Shown piece after piece: positions 24,301 to 36,079 of a DNA stretch of 64,000 nt (positions are counted from its first letter, which is position 1; each line of letters opens with the position of its first letter). The DNA is from Opisthocomus hoazin (Eukaryota > Chordata > Aves > Opisthocomiformes > Opisthocomidae): positions 1,426,001 through 1,490,000 of the forward strand of contig NC_134440.1 of assembly GCF_030867145.1 (NCBI RefSeq). Direction: 5' to 3'. The notes beneath the pieces were generated by a model. That model saw only the letters and a list, made by a program, of their open reading frames with translations, had not been told where the DNA came from and did no database searches. The position numbers were made by a program, and so were the translations under genes.

Positions 24301-27300
24301 ATGGAGCGCAGGAAGATCTTCGTGGTGCTCGACGTGCTCTGCCTGGCCGTCGGTGAGGGCTCGGTACCGGCGCGGCCGCGGACCCCCCGCCCCGGGCGGC
24401 TCCGGCGGGCCCTGATCCCTGCGACGGGGCCGTGCCCGGTACCGGGGGTCCGGGCTGCCACCGCCCGGGTCGAGCCGTTGCTGGTGCTGCGGGGCCTGCC
24501 CGGCCCCTGCCCCGGGGGTCCGCGGGGGGCTCGGTGGGGGGGGGCGGAGCCGGGCGGGCACCGGCTCCCGCCGCGGAGCTGCTGCCCCGGCCTCGGGCCG
24601 CGCCGTTGCCCGGGCGCCTTGGGGGGGTCCCCGGGGGCGCGCCCGGCGCGGGGCTCCGGGGGGGGGGCGGGGGGACCGCTTCCCTGTGCCGCGGGGACGG
24701 AGTCTGCGCAGCCCGGCGCGGTGGGGCCCGGGGAGCCCCCTCCCAGACACCCCACCCCCCCCCCCCCCCGCGGCGGGCGAACGCCCGGCTCCGAAACCGA
24801 CGCTGCCAAGCGCCTAATTAAGACGGACTGAAAATAAAGGCCCAGGACGTAATTGTGGCCGAGCCTCCCGGGCCGGGAGCGGCTCTCGGGGCCGGTTCCT
24901 GTTTGTGCCGGGGCCGCTCTTGCCTCTCGCGTGCCTCGGCGCTTTATTTTGAGGGAGCCTTTTGGGGGGTGCGGTTACCCGAGAGAAAGGCGGTGTCGAA
25001 CGGGAGCTGCGGTTGACGCTGGAGCTGCGCGGGGCGGGAGCGGGGGGGGGCGGCCCGGCTGCGGGGGGCGCGGCGCGGGGGGACCCCCCGGCTGGGGTCG
25101 GGGGGGACCCCCGGCTCGGGGGGGCGGGGGGGCGAGCCCCGGCGGGGGGGTCGGTTGGCGCCGGGGGGGGGTGCGGGGGGACAAAGGTGCGCGTTCCCGG
25201 GAGGCGGAAACCGGCGGGAAGGGCGGAACCGGGAGCGGAGCCCGGGTTAAGGTGGACCGCGGGCCGGGCAGGGCCGCGCTCCCGGGCTGTCCCGGCCCCG
25301 GCGCTCCCCGCCCGCGGCCCCGGGGGCGGGGGGGTCCCCTTGCAGCGGGGGATTTGCGGCTGCTGCGCGGGGTGGAGGCCTCCGAAGCCCCGTTTGATCC
25401 TGGGGACGGTCCCGCCAGGGCCAAGCTCTCGGTGCCCGGGGCCGGGGCACGCTGGGTGGAAAAGCCTCCACGCCCGGACTAATCCAGCCGCCGCAGCATC
25501 CTTCCAGAGCCCTGCCGGGAGCCGGGGCGGAGGAGCCGCTGGCAGCAGCAAGGGCTGCGAGAGGGCGAGGGTGGGGAGCCAAGCGCACTCACGTCCAGCC
25601 GTGCCCGGGCTGGATCACCCACCAGCGTCTCTGGGCTCCTGGAGCTGGTGTAAGGGTGCTGCTGGGACCATCTGGGCCCTGGGAGCCCTTCCCTGCTCTA
25701 AAACAGGTTTCCGAGATGCCTGTGCTCATTAATTCTAATGAGCTCCATCCTCCTAGGCCGAAAGACCCTGGGGAGTGGGAGCAGAGGGCACAGGATCAGC
25801 CCCGGTCTCCTGCGCGAGGCCCTGCGGTGGCTGCGCCTGGGGAGGAGCGGGCAGCCGTGGGGGCTCTGCAGGTGCCTGGTCGTGGCTGTCTCGCGTGGTA
25901 TCTGGGCGCTGCAGGCAGCTGGGAGCTGTGATAGGGCCCTATCGGTGTCAGGCCGGTGTGCTGGGGGGGGGTGAGTCCTCCTGCCCTGGGTGCCAGTGTC
26001 TTGGGACCGTGTCCCCAGAGGGAATCCCTCCCCAGCAGCGGGGAGTGGAGCCCTGGGGTCGAGGGATGGGGAGATCGTGTGGTGCTGGGTGCCTGCGTGG
26101 AGGCTGCGAGCGGGTGTCCTCGGTCCCCACCTTCTCTCTGCCTTGCAGCGTCTCTGCCCTTCATCGTCTTGACGCTGGTGAACTCTCCGTACAAGCGGGG
26201 CTTCTACTGCACCGACGACTCCATCCGCTACCCCTATAAGGCGGACACCATCACCCATGGCCTCATGGCTGGGGTCACCATCACCTGCACCGTTGTCCTT
26301 GTAAGGAAGCACCAACCCCTTCCCTCCAGGGCAGGGACATCCTGGCACGGGCCATCCAGGAGCTGGGTCCCAGCACAGCCCACCTCCAGACCCCTGGCAG
26401 CGCAACAGGACCCTCGGGTCGAGCCCTGCTCTGCTGGGGGTCGGAAGCTCGCTCTGGGGTGGTGAAACCCACGTTCCCTGGGGCTGGTTCCCTGCAGGGA
26501 CGGGGAGAGGCCCCGTGGGCTCCTGTGGCCAGCGGGTCCCAGGGCTCCTCTGCTGCAGACGCCGGGAGCTGGGGCACCCCGTACCCCTGGTGCTGGGGCT
26601 GCTCGGTAGCTACAAGACCCTCACCCTTCACCCCCTTGGCCCCTGCAGATCTCGTCGGGGGAGGCATATCTGGTCTACACGGAGCGCCTCTACTCCAAGT
26701 CAGAGTTCAACAACTACCTGGCTGCCCTCTACAAGGTGGTGGGGACCTTCCTCTTCGGGGCGGCCATCAGCCAGTCCCTGACTGACCTGGCCAAGTACAT
26801 GATCGGTCGTCTCCGGCCGAACTTCCTGGCTGTCTGCAATCCCGACTGGTCCAAGGTGAACTGCTCCGTCTACGTGCAGCTGGAGAACGTCTGCCAGGGG
26901 GAGAGCAGGAACATCACAGAGTCCAGGTGAGCTGTGGGGCCGCAGGACACGTCCCCTCCTCCCACCTGGCAGTGCCGGGCTCCTGCAGTCTGGTGGCAGC
27001 CCCAGATGGGTATCGATGCTCTCCTGCTGCAGGGCAGAGCCTGCAGAGCGGGTGGGGGGGCTTGTGGGAGGCCAGCTGGGTGCTGGGGGCTCGCTCTCAT
27101 GGCCTGACCTGTGGCTTTTGCCCCGCAGACTGTCCTTCTACTCTGGGCACTCCTCCTTCGGGATGTACTGCATGATGTTCCTGGCGGTAAGTGCCGTGCT
27201 CCGGGCGTGCTGTGCTGCAGGAAGGCGGTGAGCCCCCGTGGGTCCCAGCCCCGGGCAGACTGGTGCCCCGAGCACCCCACCTTGTGCCCCCTGCACTGGG

Positions 27301-27749
27301 TGATCGCTGCCCCCCCCTTCCCTGCCCAGCTCTACGTGCAAGCCCGGCTGGTGGGGAAGTGGGCCCGGCTGCTGCGCCCCACCATCCAGTTCTTCCTCAT
27401 CGCCTTCGCCATCTACGTGGGCTACACCAGAGTGTCCGACTACAAGCACCACTGGAGTGATGTGCTGGCAGGGCTGCTCCAAGGGGCTCTCATTGCCGTC
27501 CTCATCGTGAGTGTCCCCTGTGCGACCCAGTGCTCTGCCGGGTTGCTGCTGGCTGCGGCTCAGCCTGCAGGAGGGGTCCCCAAACCCTTGTTTTCTGTTG
27601 ATCTTTTCCAGGTCCGCTATGTCTCCGACTTCTTCAAGCACCGTCCCCCGCAGCAGTGTGACGAGAAGGACCCGGAGCGCAAGCCCAGCCTGCCGCTCAC
27701 CATGAGCGACCCTGACCGCAATCACTACAGCTACCGGGGCGCCCAGTGA
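24301..27749 (+). CDS. PLPP2: PLPP2, phospholipid phosphatase 2 (6 exons, complete)
   Basis: Integral-membrane enzyme (formerly PPAP2C/LPP2) that dephosphorylates phosphatidic acid, lysophosphatidate, sphingosine-1-phosphate and ceramide-1-phosphate on the outer or lumenal face. Exons: 24301-24352, 26149-26300, 26649-26926, 27129-27186, 27330-27506, 27612-27749. All junctions are GT-AG and in phase, giving 284 aa (human about 288). The three catalytic motifs are present: KYMIGRLRP (KX6RP), SFYSGHSS (the SGH motif) and [11 protein letters not shown] (RX5HX3D). Six hydrophobic segments fit the family topology. Two N-glycosylation sequons (NCS, NIT) lie between motifs 1 and 2 on the external loop. 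The C-terminus SYRGAQ differs from human. The sequence is closer to PLPP2 than to PLPP1 or PLPP3 ([40 protein letters not shown]). MIER2 lies upstream on the same strand. Confidence 0.95.
24480..25170 (+). repeat. G-run-rich first intron of PLPP2
   Basis: The coding-strand side of intron 1 has dense runs of 4-9 G, for example at 24535-24545, 24655-24675 and repeatedly over 25040-25175. These could form G-quadruplexes in DNA or nascent RNA. A C-rich run lies at 24750-24770. This is a compositional feature only. Confidence 0.6.
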
Positions 27750-28740
27750 GCCGCGCGCGGGCCACGCACTGCAGACCTGCCCCTCGCCGCGCCCCGCACC
27801 CCTCCTGGCGCGGGGGGACGGGGCGCCGGCTCTTCGTGAACCGTTGGCTCCGCAGCTCCGGTGCCGCTCGCTGCCGCAGGTACCTGCGGGACCACCCTGC
27901 CCGTCCCTGCTCCCGCGGCTTCGGCTCCCGGCGCTTGCGGTGCCTCTGGGCTTGCTGGTGCCTGGCGATCCCGGCACCCTGCCCGCGGGGAGGGAAGGTC
28001 CTCGGTCCCCTGGGCGTCTGAGTCACGCTCCACGGCTGCTGTCCCAGCCCTCCACGTGAAGGGAGGGAGGGGAGGGTGGCACGTGGGGGTGGATTTATCG
28101 GGCTGGCAAACGGCTGCTGAGCGAAGAGCAAACTCGTCGGGAAGTCTGAGGTTGCCTGTGCTGAGTGTGTGTTGTCCCTGTCAAATTATCCAGCCTTACG
28201 AGTACAAATCCTCACGAACGCAGGGGAGGAGGACAGCTGCTGGGCTAGCAATACTTTTTTGGAAAGGATTAAAGCAATCCAGAGCTCTTCTCTGTTCCAT
28301 GATTACCTTTAAAAGCAGTCCTGGCTGCCAGCAGCTGGTGTGAGTGTGGGGTGCACGGGCAGGCTTTTCTCTGGGGGTCCCTGATGCCGCAGTGCTGGAA
28401 GGGAGGGCTTCTCGCACCCTGCCTGCTTCGCGCCTGCCTTGGGGTGAGGGGGATGCTCAAGCCTTTGTCTCTCCTGCAGCTTCAGCTGATGCTTTAGGGG
28501 GTGTGGGGGGTAGGGGGAAGGGGAGAAGCTTTCTGTGGTAAAGGAACGTAAATGGGGGCGTGGAGCTGGACACCGGACTCCGAACGCCCTGGGAAGGTGA
28601 GGAATGGGCCGTGGAGCAGTCCCATCACCAACATGCAGCTGCCTCCGGCACTGGAGCACTGTGGGCCTCTTTTTAAACTACATGCATTTTCATTATGATG
28701 TGTTTTTATAAAAATGTGTTTTTTAAATTAGATCATCCTT
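27750..28740 (+). other. Probable PLPP2 3'UTR and downstream flank
   Basis: Non-coding sequence follows the PLPP2 stop. Possible 3' ends are an ATTAAA at 28268-28273 or the AT-rich patch at 28676-28735, which lacks a canonical AATAAA. I cannot decide between them. Confidence 0.4.
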
Positions 28741-31650
28741 AAAGAATGTCTGTGTCAGGCCTGTTACTCCATGGATGCTCCTGGCCTTGGAGTGGATGGG
28801 CTTAAGTGTTGAGGGTTTCCTTTTCCCAGGGAAAGGGGTCTGAAGCGCCTTGCTAGCAGGGAGGTTCGGTGGTTGGTGGGGGCTGTCAGGGCTGCTGAGC
28901 CCCGCGCCCAGTTGTGTTGGGAAAGCTGGGCTTGACCAGGGCTGATGGGATGGTGAGGGGCCGATAGGAGCAGCGTCTTCCCGTGGGAGGGAGCCCTGGC
29001 AGAGGTGGTGCTGGCCGGGCGCTCCTCGCCCACGCTGCCTGGGAAATGCCTTCGAGAGCGGAGAAGAGCCGTGGCCGGTGCAGGGCCCTGGCTGGGTCCC
29101 ATCTTGGCGCTGCCTTTGCCCTGACCCTGGGAGCCTCCTGTGCACCCCAGCACCGCGGCCGGCCTCTGTGAGGGGGAAGGGAAGGCGGGGAGAAGCTCTC
29201 GGAAAAAGTGACGTTTCATGCCTGCAGCTCCCTTGGCGGCTCTGGCAGCCAGAGCCGAGGGAAGGCAGGGCAGCGAGGGAGCCTTGGCACGGGCAGCCTG
29301 TGTTCCTCGCACGGCGGGGGGATGGGCGGGGGCCCGGGGCCCTGAGGGGCAGCGATGAGGGGGCTCTGGGAGGCAGCACCCCGGCACGACTGGGCTGGAC
29401 CAGGCTGGAGGGTCAGCCGGGGGGCTCTGTCTGCTGCGCTGCGTCACCCACGCTGTCGGCAACAGCCCTGCCCCGTTCTGGGGTCCGGGTCAAGGCAGGG
29501 GCATCTCAGCTCTGCCCACGGTGCTCGGGGCCACGTGGGTCCTGCCTGCAGCTTGCTGGAGGTGGGCAGAGCTGCCGACGAGGCACAGGGAACCCTGGCT
29601 GCACCCCCAGGGTCCCAGCTCCTGTAGGCTCCCTCCACCCGGGCACGTCCTGGGCTCTGCAGGGTACCACAGCCTGGGGGACAGGGTCCAGGAGCACTCG
29701 GGGTCACCCCAGCCCCACGAGGGGGTGGGATGGCCAGTCCCGGGGTGGGCTCTGCCTCCAGAGTCGCTCGGCGGCCCTCGGTCAGCGCAGCCCGGTCTGC
29801 CCTGGCAGGGAGCAGCAGGAGCCCTGCGCGCCCCGGGCTTGCTGCGTGGTGTTGATGTGCTTACACAGTGTGGGTTGCTCCAGTCTAGACAAGCCCTGAC
29901 CAAAAATACCGTCCCTGTGCGGAGGGAGCTGCCTCGCCACACGCTGCTTTGCTGTTTTCCTTGAGACGTCGCTTCCCACAGGCCCTTTCCTGGTCCCCCA
30001 GCAGGGTCCTTCCCCCCTGTCCCAGCCCTCTGGTCTGGTCGTTAAAGATCTGGTGGTGCAAAACAAAGCTGGGGGGCAGTGCCAGAGCAGGGCGTCTCTT
30101 CCACAGGGTTTGCAAACAAACGTCTGTAAAGCAGCAGCAGCAGCAGCTCCTGGAATCCGGGGCAGTGAGGTGCAGCCCAGGTTCGGGAGCTTGTCTGCTC
30201 GCTTTTCCTCTGGCCGGGCTGTGGGGCCCAGCAGCTGCCCCAGTGCCTGGCATTGCCTCGACAGCTCCTCTGCGCAGCCAGGAACGTGCCTGCTCCCTTC
30301 CCTTGAGATCTGATTTCGCCCCTTGGATGCATCTCTGGAAAAACCAGCTGGGCCACAATGCCGCAGTGTGCGGCTCCGAAGGGCAGGGCAGCCCGGTGCG
30401 CGGCGGGAGCTTGGCTGCTCCGTCCCCAGGCGGACGAGGCTCCAGCCCCTTCCCAGCCGTGCCCCTGGGCAGGACAGGGGCTGAGACCCGACCCGATTCA
30501 TGGCCTGCCAAGCCATGAGTAACCTGCAGTTGGAGGGAGCTCCGGAGCCGTGTCTGGACACAGCGAGGGGGCTGTGAGCTGCAGCCAGCCCCTGCCCCAC
30601 GCGTGGTCCCCGGCCCCTCACCAGAAGGACGGGGAATGCTGAGAGGGAGCTGCCTGTGCGCTGGCTCCTCAGCCCCGTGGGCATCAGCAGGGCGCTGGTG
30701 AGGGCGAAGCAGGTCCGGTTTCTTCTGCAAAGTCTGCAGTCCCTCTGCCTCCGCGAGCCCTGGCCGTGGCTGGGTGCTGTGCCGTGCCGCCAGCGCTGCT
30801 CCAGCTCCGGGCCGGGCCCCGCTGCCAGCGAGGGGCTGCCTCGAGTCCCCACGTCCCAGCACCGGCAGGGTCTGGGCCAGGCTTGCTGCACTGCTGGCAT
30901 CGCAGGGCTGATACTGCTCTTGGGAGCTGAGGGGGGGGAGCAGGGTCTGGTGGTGGGGAAGTGCCCCCCACCAGCTCGTGTGCCTCCGCTTCCCTGTTCG
31001 AGGCTTGATTTTGTACCAAGCCCCGTGGGTCAGAGCTGGCGAGAGCCCTGCGCATTGGGCTTGGTGGATCCCGGGCACCTCCTCTCGCGTTCCGGTGAGT
31101 CGTGGCCCTGGGCGTTGTGCCGGCTCGTGACAGGGGTGTCCAAACCCCTCTGCAGCGGGCGACTCGGGAGTTCGGGATCCAGTCCTGGTTGCGCTGGGGC
31201 AGATTCAGCCCCGGGCTGAAGCCAAGCAGCGTTGGCCCACGAGGTATGGCTGGGACCTGCTCTCTGAGAGCTGTCCTGTTCCCCAGCGTCAGCAGCTCCA
31301 CGCACCAAGTGCTCCGCCAAGACACCTCCTTCCCAAAACAAGCTGCTTCTGGCAGCACTCGGCCAGGCTCTGGCTTCCAGCCCCGCTCTGGAGGGGGCCC
31401 CGGGCTGCCTCCCCCAACCTGTGCCTCCTGCCTTGCCATGCAGTGTCCTCCCTCCCTCTTGCTGGCACCTGGGACCCCTCCTGCCGATTCAGCGGGCTGT
31501 GACTGGGCTCGTTCGCCCTGGCTCCATCCCCAGGCTTCTTCCTGCTCTTGGCTGCTTTCCCCAGCTGACTGGGGCGAGAGGCAGGCGAAGGGGCTGAGCT
31601 TCCCGGTGCCCACAGCGCGCTTCCAGGAGCCGGCAGAGACCTTGCCAGGA
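28741..31650. other. Intergenic sequence, no gene supported
   Basis: GC-rich unique sequence. Several long minus-strand open frames (for example 29782-31078) are compositional. They overlap one another in different frames and resemble no protein I know. No transposable element is evident. Confidence 0.5.
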
Positions 31651-32046
31651 AGGATGTTACTCATCCCCTAAACATCCCCTTCCCTGGCCGGCAGCCGCGG
31701 ACGAGCGTGCGGCGGGGGGTGCGGGGTGCTCGGGGCAGCAGGGAGCGGGGCCGGTGCCCGCGGGTGGGACAGGTCGCACCTCCAAGCGGGGATGTTCGCG
31801 GCTCACAGCGTGGTCCGCTTTTTTTTCCGCACCGCTGCGTGGGCCCCTTCTCCTCGGCGTGGGGAGGGCACAGCGCGGGGGGCTGGGACCCCCGGCCACA
31901 GCCTCGGGAGGCGGCGGAGCTGCCCGGCGGGGGCTGTGGGGGCCACACTGGGCTCCCTGCGCGACCCCTGCCCCTGGCATCAGCGGCCAGCGGGGACCCA
32001 GCACCGTCCCCCTGTGCGACCGGGAGCGCCGCGTGTGGCCGGCAGC

Positions 32047-32283
32047 ACCGGGAGCACCGGGAGCACGGGAAGGCAGCGGGAGCAGCGGCAGCAGCGGGCG
32101 CGGCCGCCGCACCGGGAGCAGCGGGGGCAGCGGGAGCACCGGGAGCACCGGGGGCAGCGGGAGCAGCGGCAGCAGCGGGCGCGGCCGGCGCACCGGGAGC
32201 ACCGGGGGCAGCGGGAGCAGCGGCAGCAGCGGGCGCGACCGGCGCACCGGGAGCACCGGGAGCACCGGGGGCAGCGGGCGCGG
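32047..32283. repeat. Compound trinucleotide/15-mer minisatellite (GGGAGCACC / GGGAGCAGC type)
   Basis: Units such as GGGAGCACCGGGAGCAGC and GGCAGCAGCGGGCGCGGCC recur in a higher-order pattern of about 75 bases, present roughly three times. Because the unit lengths are multiples of three, several frames stay open through it, which produces spurious long open frames. Confidence 0.85.
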
Positions 32284-32535
32284 CCGTGCCCAGCGGCGGC
32301 CGGCGGCAGAGGGCAGCAGGCACCCGGCGGAGCCGCGCTCCGCCGCCCCGGGGCCGCCCCAGCCTCCCCGCAGCCGCCGGTGCCCGCTGCCGGGGCCGCT
32401 CCCGGGCTCTCCGCTGGCGCGGGCTCCGCCGGGGCGGGGGGGCCGGGGCTGTCGGGCCCCCGAGGGCGCGGCCGGAGGAGCCCCCGGCCCGGTGTCCGCA
32501 CGCTGCCGGAGCTCGGGCTCCCTCCGGCCGCTCCC

Positions 32536-32590
32536 CTCCTCCTCCTCCTCTTATTCCTCTTCCTTCTCCTCCTTCTCCTCCTCCTCCTCC
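32536..32590 (+). repeat. Pyrimidine (CTC)n tract
   Basis: A C/T-only tract interrupted once by TTATT, mostly CTCCTC and TTCTCC units. Such mirror-symmetric polypyrimidine tracts can adopt triplex (H-DNA) form. It is adjacent to the CpG-rich block. Confidence 0.8.
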
Positions 32591-32640
32591 GATCCCACCG
32601 GTGCTGCCTCCCCCCACACCCCTCAATCGACGCTTCCTAT

Positions 32641-34090
32641 GAAACGTGCCCGGTGCCACAAAGACTCCTTTGATCTCGCGGAGAGAAGGGAGGAGAGGGC
32701 TAGAGAAGAGATTAAATAGCAAAAGCAGGAGGAAAGGAGGAGGGGAAAGCCCTCCCATGGGAGGCTGGCAAATGATGGCTCTTCTTCCTTCGAGCAGCCA
32801 GCCGAGAGCCCGGCCCAAGCTGCTGCCCCGTCCCGCTGGGGCACGCAGGGTCACCCTGCGCTTGGCTCTGGCACGGCGGGGGCCGGAGCTGGATGCGGGT
32901 GCCCCTGGGCAGAGCGAGCGGCTGGGGCGGCAGGCACCCCCGGGACCCCCCCGCCGCACAGCCCCAGGCCTGCTAGAGCCGCTCTGGCACAGAGGAGCTG
33001 GCAGCCGAGCCGGGAGCAGCAGCCAGAGGGTACGAGCAGCAGTTTGTTTTCCACCACTTGCCAGGAGCCACGCGGAGAGGCAGCGCTGCCAGGGACGTGC
33101 TCTCTGGAAGCGCGGGGCTGCCAAGTGCCAGCCGTGCCCTGGGATTGCCGGCCTTTCCCCACCGGCCCCGGCCCTGGCTCAGGGGAAGGCCTGACCCACG
33201 CGATGGCAGATGCGGTCGGTGTTCCTGGGGGTCCTTTCCTTTCCTGCTCCTGCCATGATGTTCCCACCAAACTGGAGCTGCCCTGCGAGGGCACTGGGAG
33301 CAGGGTGCCTGTGGGTGCCAGGGGCTGCAGGTCCCTCTCTGCCACAGTAAGGATTACCCCGCTGCCAGCCTGTCTCTGCCTCTCCGAGCTGCTGCAGGAG
33401 AACTGGCCACTGGACAAGAAATGACCCACTCCAAAGCCTTGGACAAAAGCTCAGCCCCTACCTCAGCATCTTCTTACCCCCAGCTGCCCCCTCCAACGCT
33501 CTGCCCGTGCCGTGGACGGTGCTGCCAGAGTCCCAGCACCCGGGCCCGGGATGGGGCAGAGGGGCTGCTGCCGCCCGGCTGGGAGCAGGAGAGGACGCGA
33601 GACCGCAGCAGGGCAGGGGCATCCGCCCGCGGCTTGGTTGCCTTCCTCAGCAGTGCTGCAATGGCGTTAGCCCAGCTCTGCTGCTGTTGTGCCCTCACAT
33701 CGGGGAATGGTGTGGAGAGGGGTGAGCCCAGTGCCACCGTCCCCCCCAGCACGCAGGGGCACGAGCCTGTCCCCAGTCCCACACCCCAGCACGCCTGAGG
33801 GCCCCCTGAGCACAGCACAGCATGAAGGGTCTGCTGCAGCCAAGGGAGAGGGCCCCGAGGGGGCTGCAAGGGACCCCCTGAGAGCGAGTGCACCAGGGTC
33901 CTGCCAGGGTCCGCTCATTGGGGTCTCTGTTCTCCTCTGCTCCCTTGGCCTCTCTCGCCCAGGCAGCCCCTCGCCCCCGTCTCAGCCCCATGGGGTGACA
34001 CTGGGAAGTGGCAGGGCAGCAGGGCAGGGACCGGCAGGGCAGAGGGGATGGAGTTCCCAGGCTGGGGAGGCAGCTTGGGGTGGAGATTCT
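32641..34090. other. Intergenic sequence, no gene supported
   Basis: Ordinary GC-rich unique DNA. Open frames of up to about 190 codons are present but unrecognised and lack exon structure. Confidence 0.5.
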
Positions 34091-34094
34091 GTGT

Positions 34095-34285
34095 CAGTCC
34101 AGCTCTCAACTGCTTTTTTGTTGTTATTTTAGTATTTTTCCCTTTTACACTCTTGCTGCCTCAACATGACCTTGGCCAAATTATTTCCCCTCCCTCTGAG
34201 ATTTATGGCCCTCTTCCAGAAATGATCTGTTCCTGTCTACGAAAATAGACATTGTGCTGTTATTACATTTTAAAATAAAATAAGG
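34095..34285. promoter_or_regulatory. Candidate conserved non-coding element upstream of the TLE gene
   Basis: An AT-rich, high-complexity island of about 190 bp (containing TTGGCCAAATTATTTCCCC and GAAATGATCTGTTCC) stands out in very GC-rich surroundings about 2.8 kb before the TLE gene's first exon. Composition and complexity resemble vertebrate developmental enhancers. Conservation itself cannot be seen from one sequence. Confidence 0.3.
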
Positions 34286-35990
34286 GCTGGGACACCGCTC
34301 TTCTGTTGCTCTCCCTCCCCAGCCATTTCCCCCTCCACAGAGCACAAACCCCACAGGTCGCTGGTGCGGGGCCAAGGGCCGGTGCGGCAAAGGCAGGGGC
34401 ATTCCCAGCCCTTTCCATCTCCGGGGAGGGGGGGTTCCCTGCCTGGCTCCCCTCGGCAGAGCTGGGTCGTGGGAGACCACAACTGCTCTCAGAAAATGCT
34501 GGGACTGCTGGGGGATAGGTGGGTCTTCCACGGGCCGGGTGGGGGTGGTCCCTGGCTCTGTAAAGCCAGCAGGACCTGGTTCGCAGCTGGAAAACCCTGC
34601 TCACAGCCCCAGGGGACAGCGCAGCCCATCGCCCCTGGGGCTCCCGAGCCCTCCGGGCATGTGCAGGGTGGCCTTTGCGTGGTCATGCTCTATTTCAGTG
34701 GTTTTGTTGAGGTTATTATTATTATTATTGTTTTCTGCCAGGGCTGGGAGGCGAGTTGTCATCCCCGAGGACAGGCTCTCCTTCCCCTGCTGCGTACCCC
34801 GCCAGCGCTGCCCCACGGCGCGAGCAGCCGCACGCTCTGGTGCGATGCTGATGGGGAGCAGAGGCAAAGGCAAGCGCAAACCCACCCCCCCAGCCCCGTT
34901 TCAGCCAGAGGCACTCTGGGATCACAGGGCTGTCCCAGAGATGCAGAACGGCTGCAACGTAAAACAAACGTGAAGATCAGATCAAACTTGGACATTTTGG
35001 TTGTTGCTTTTCCTCCCCGTCGCCCTGTTTGTTTCCTGACTTGTGCATGCGTGCGTTTACGTGTGCGGCTGCGTGTGTACACGTGTTGGGGTAATTCTCT
35101 TTCTGCTGCTTTTTCCCTCCTATTGTAAATGCAGAGCCCAGCGGTGTCCCCACCCTGGGCGATTTGCAGATGTGAGCCCTGAAACGCGCTCACCCTCTGG
35201 TGCGGGAAGGCTGTGCAGATGCCACGCTCAGGTAATTTCAGGGGTGCACTGAACAGCAAATTTTAACTCTGCAGGATGCCCAGAGCTGATGTCTCTCTGG
35301 AGAAACGCCATCTGGGCAAAGGAAAAGGGGCTGGGGAAGTGTCTGGGTTCACTTTGCTTTCTGCTCGGAGTCGTCGCTCCCAGCATCCTGGGAAACCCAC
35401 GTCAGGGCAGGGCCCGTCCCAGGGGCCGATGGCATCGCTGCCTTCCCCGCCGGTGACGGGACCCCGAGGACAGAGCTGGGGGGGGGGGGGGGGGGGGGGG
35501 AAGGGGCTGGGCCTGTTCGTGGATTGAGGTTGAACGGGAGAAGCTGACCCCTCGCAGCTGATGCTCTTCAAATGTTTTATTTCCTGCTCAGCGTAAGCCC
35601 GGATTGACCTGCAGGCAGCAGAAAATGTCGAACAACAAACGGTCTCCCTGAAAGGAGAAAAACACCAGAACCCCCCCCGAAAAACCCAGGGGGCTGTACG
35701 GACCCCAGCCTGCTGGCTGGAGACACGGGGGGCCCTGGGGAGGAGAGTGGACAGCCGGGCCGGGGCACTGGGGCTGGCGTGGGGTGAGTGGGCTGGCGGC
35801 GTGGGGGCCCTTCCCCAGCTCGGGGATCCACCCGTGCTCGAGTTTTCCCGGGGTGCGGGCAGACCCCTCGGCTGGCGGGCAGGGGGGTCCCGGGGCCGCG
35901 GGAGAGGCCGGCGCCCCGGGCCGCGGGGGAGAGGGGTGCTGCCGCTCCCCCCATCGCACGGCGCAGCGAGACCCGCACGGCCGCGGCCCG
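34286..35990. other. Intergenic sequence upstream of the TLE promoter
   Basis: No gene supported. It holds an ATT-repeat patch at 34713-34730, a GT/CG-rich purine-pyrimidine alternating stretch at 35043-35090, and a long G run (35478-35500). Confidence 0.5.
35478..35500. repeat. Poly(G) run of 23
   Basis: Uninterrupted G homopolymer. It is very likely to vary in true length and could be collapsed or expanded in assembly. Confidence 0.9.
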
Positions 35991-36048
35991 CAGCCCCGCG
36001 GGAGGCGTTCGGTTTTCCGCTCTTTTCTTTTCTTCATTAAAAAAAAAC

Positions 36049-36062
36049 GGGGGGGGGGGGGG
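36049..36062. repeat. A-run followed by poly(G) run of 14
   Basis: Nine A's (36039-36047), one C, then fourteen G's, at the upstream edge of the TLE CpG island. Confidence 0.85.
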
Positions 36063-36079
36063 CCCCACCGACTCCTTGT

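Larger units (their letters stand above)
31651..32640. other. CpG-rich island of unknown function
   Basis: A strongly CpG-rich block with an embedded Gly/Ala/Pro-coding triplet array and a pyrimidine tract. It has the composition of a promoter island, but no transcript start or exon can be tied to it. It may be an orphan CpG island or a distal element for the TLE gene 4 kb downstream. Confidence 0.35.

Noticed and set aside
22870-24750. 626-codon minus-strand open frame across the PLPP2 promoter
   Set aside because: Pro/Arg/Gly-rich composition typical of CpG islands, with no domain, and it overlaps the PLPP2 promoter and first exon antisense.
31661-33124. 487-codon minus-strand frame with Pro/Ala/Leu repeats
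   Set aside because: It crosses the triplet-based minisatellite at 32047-32283, and its composition is explained by the repeat and by GC content.
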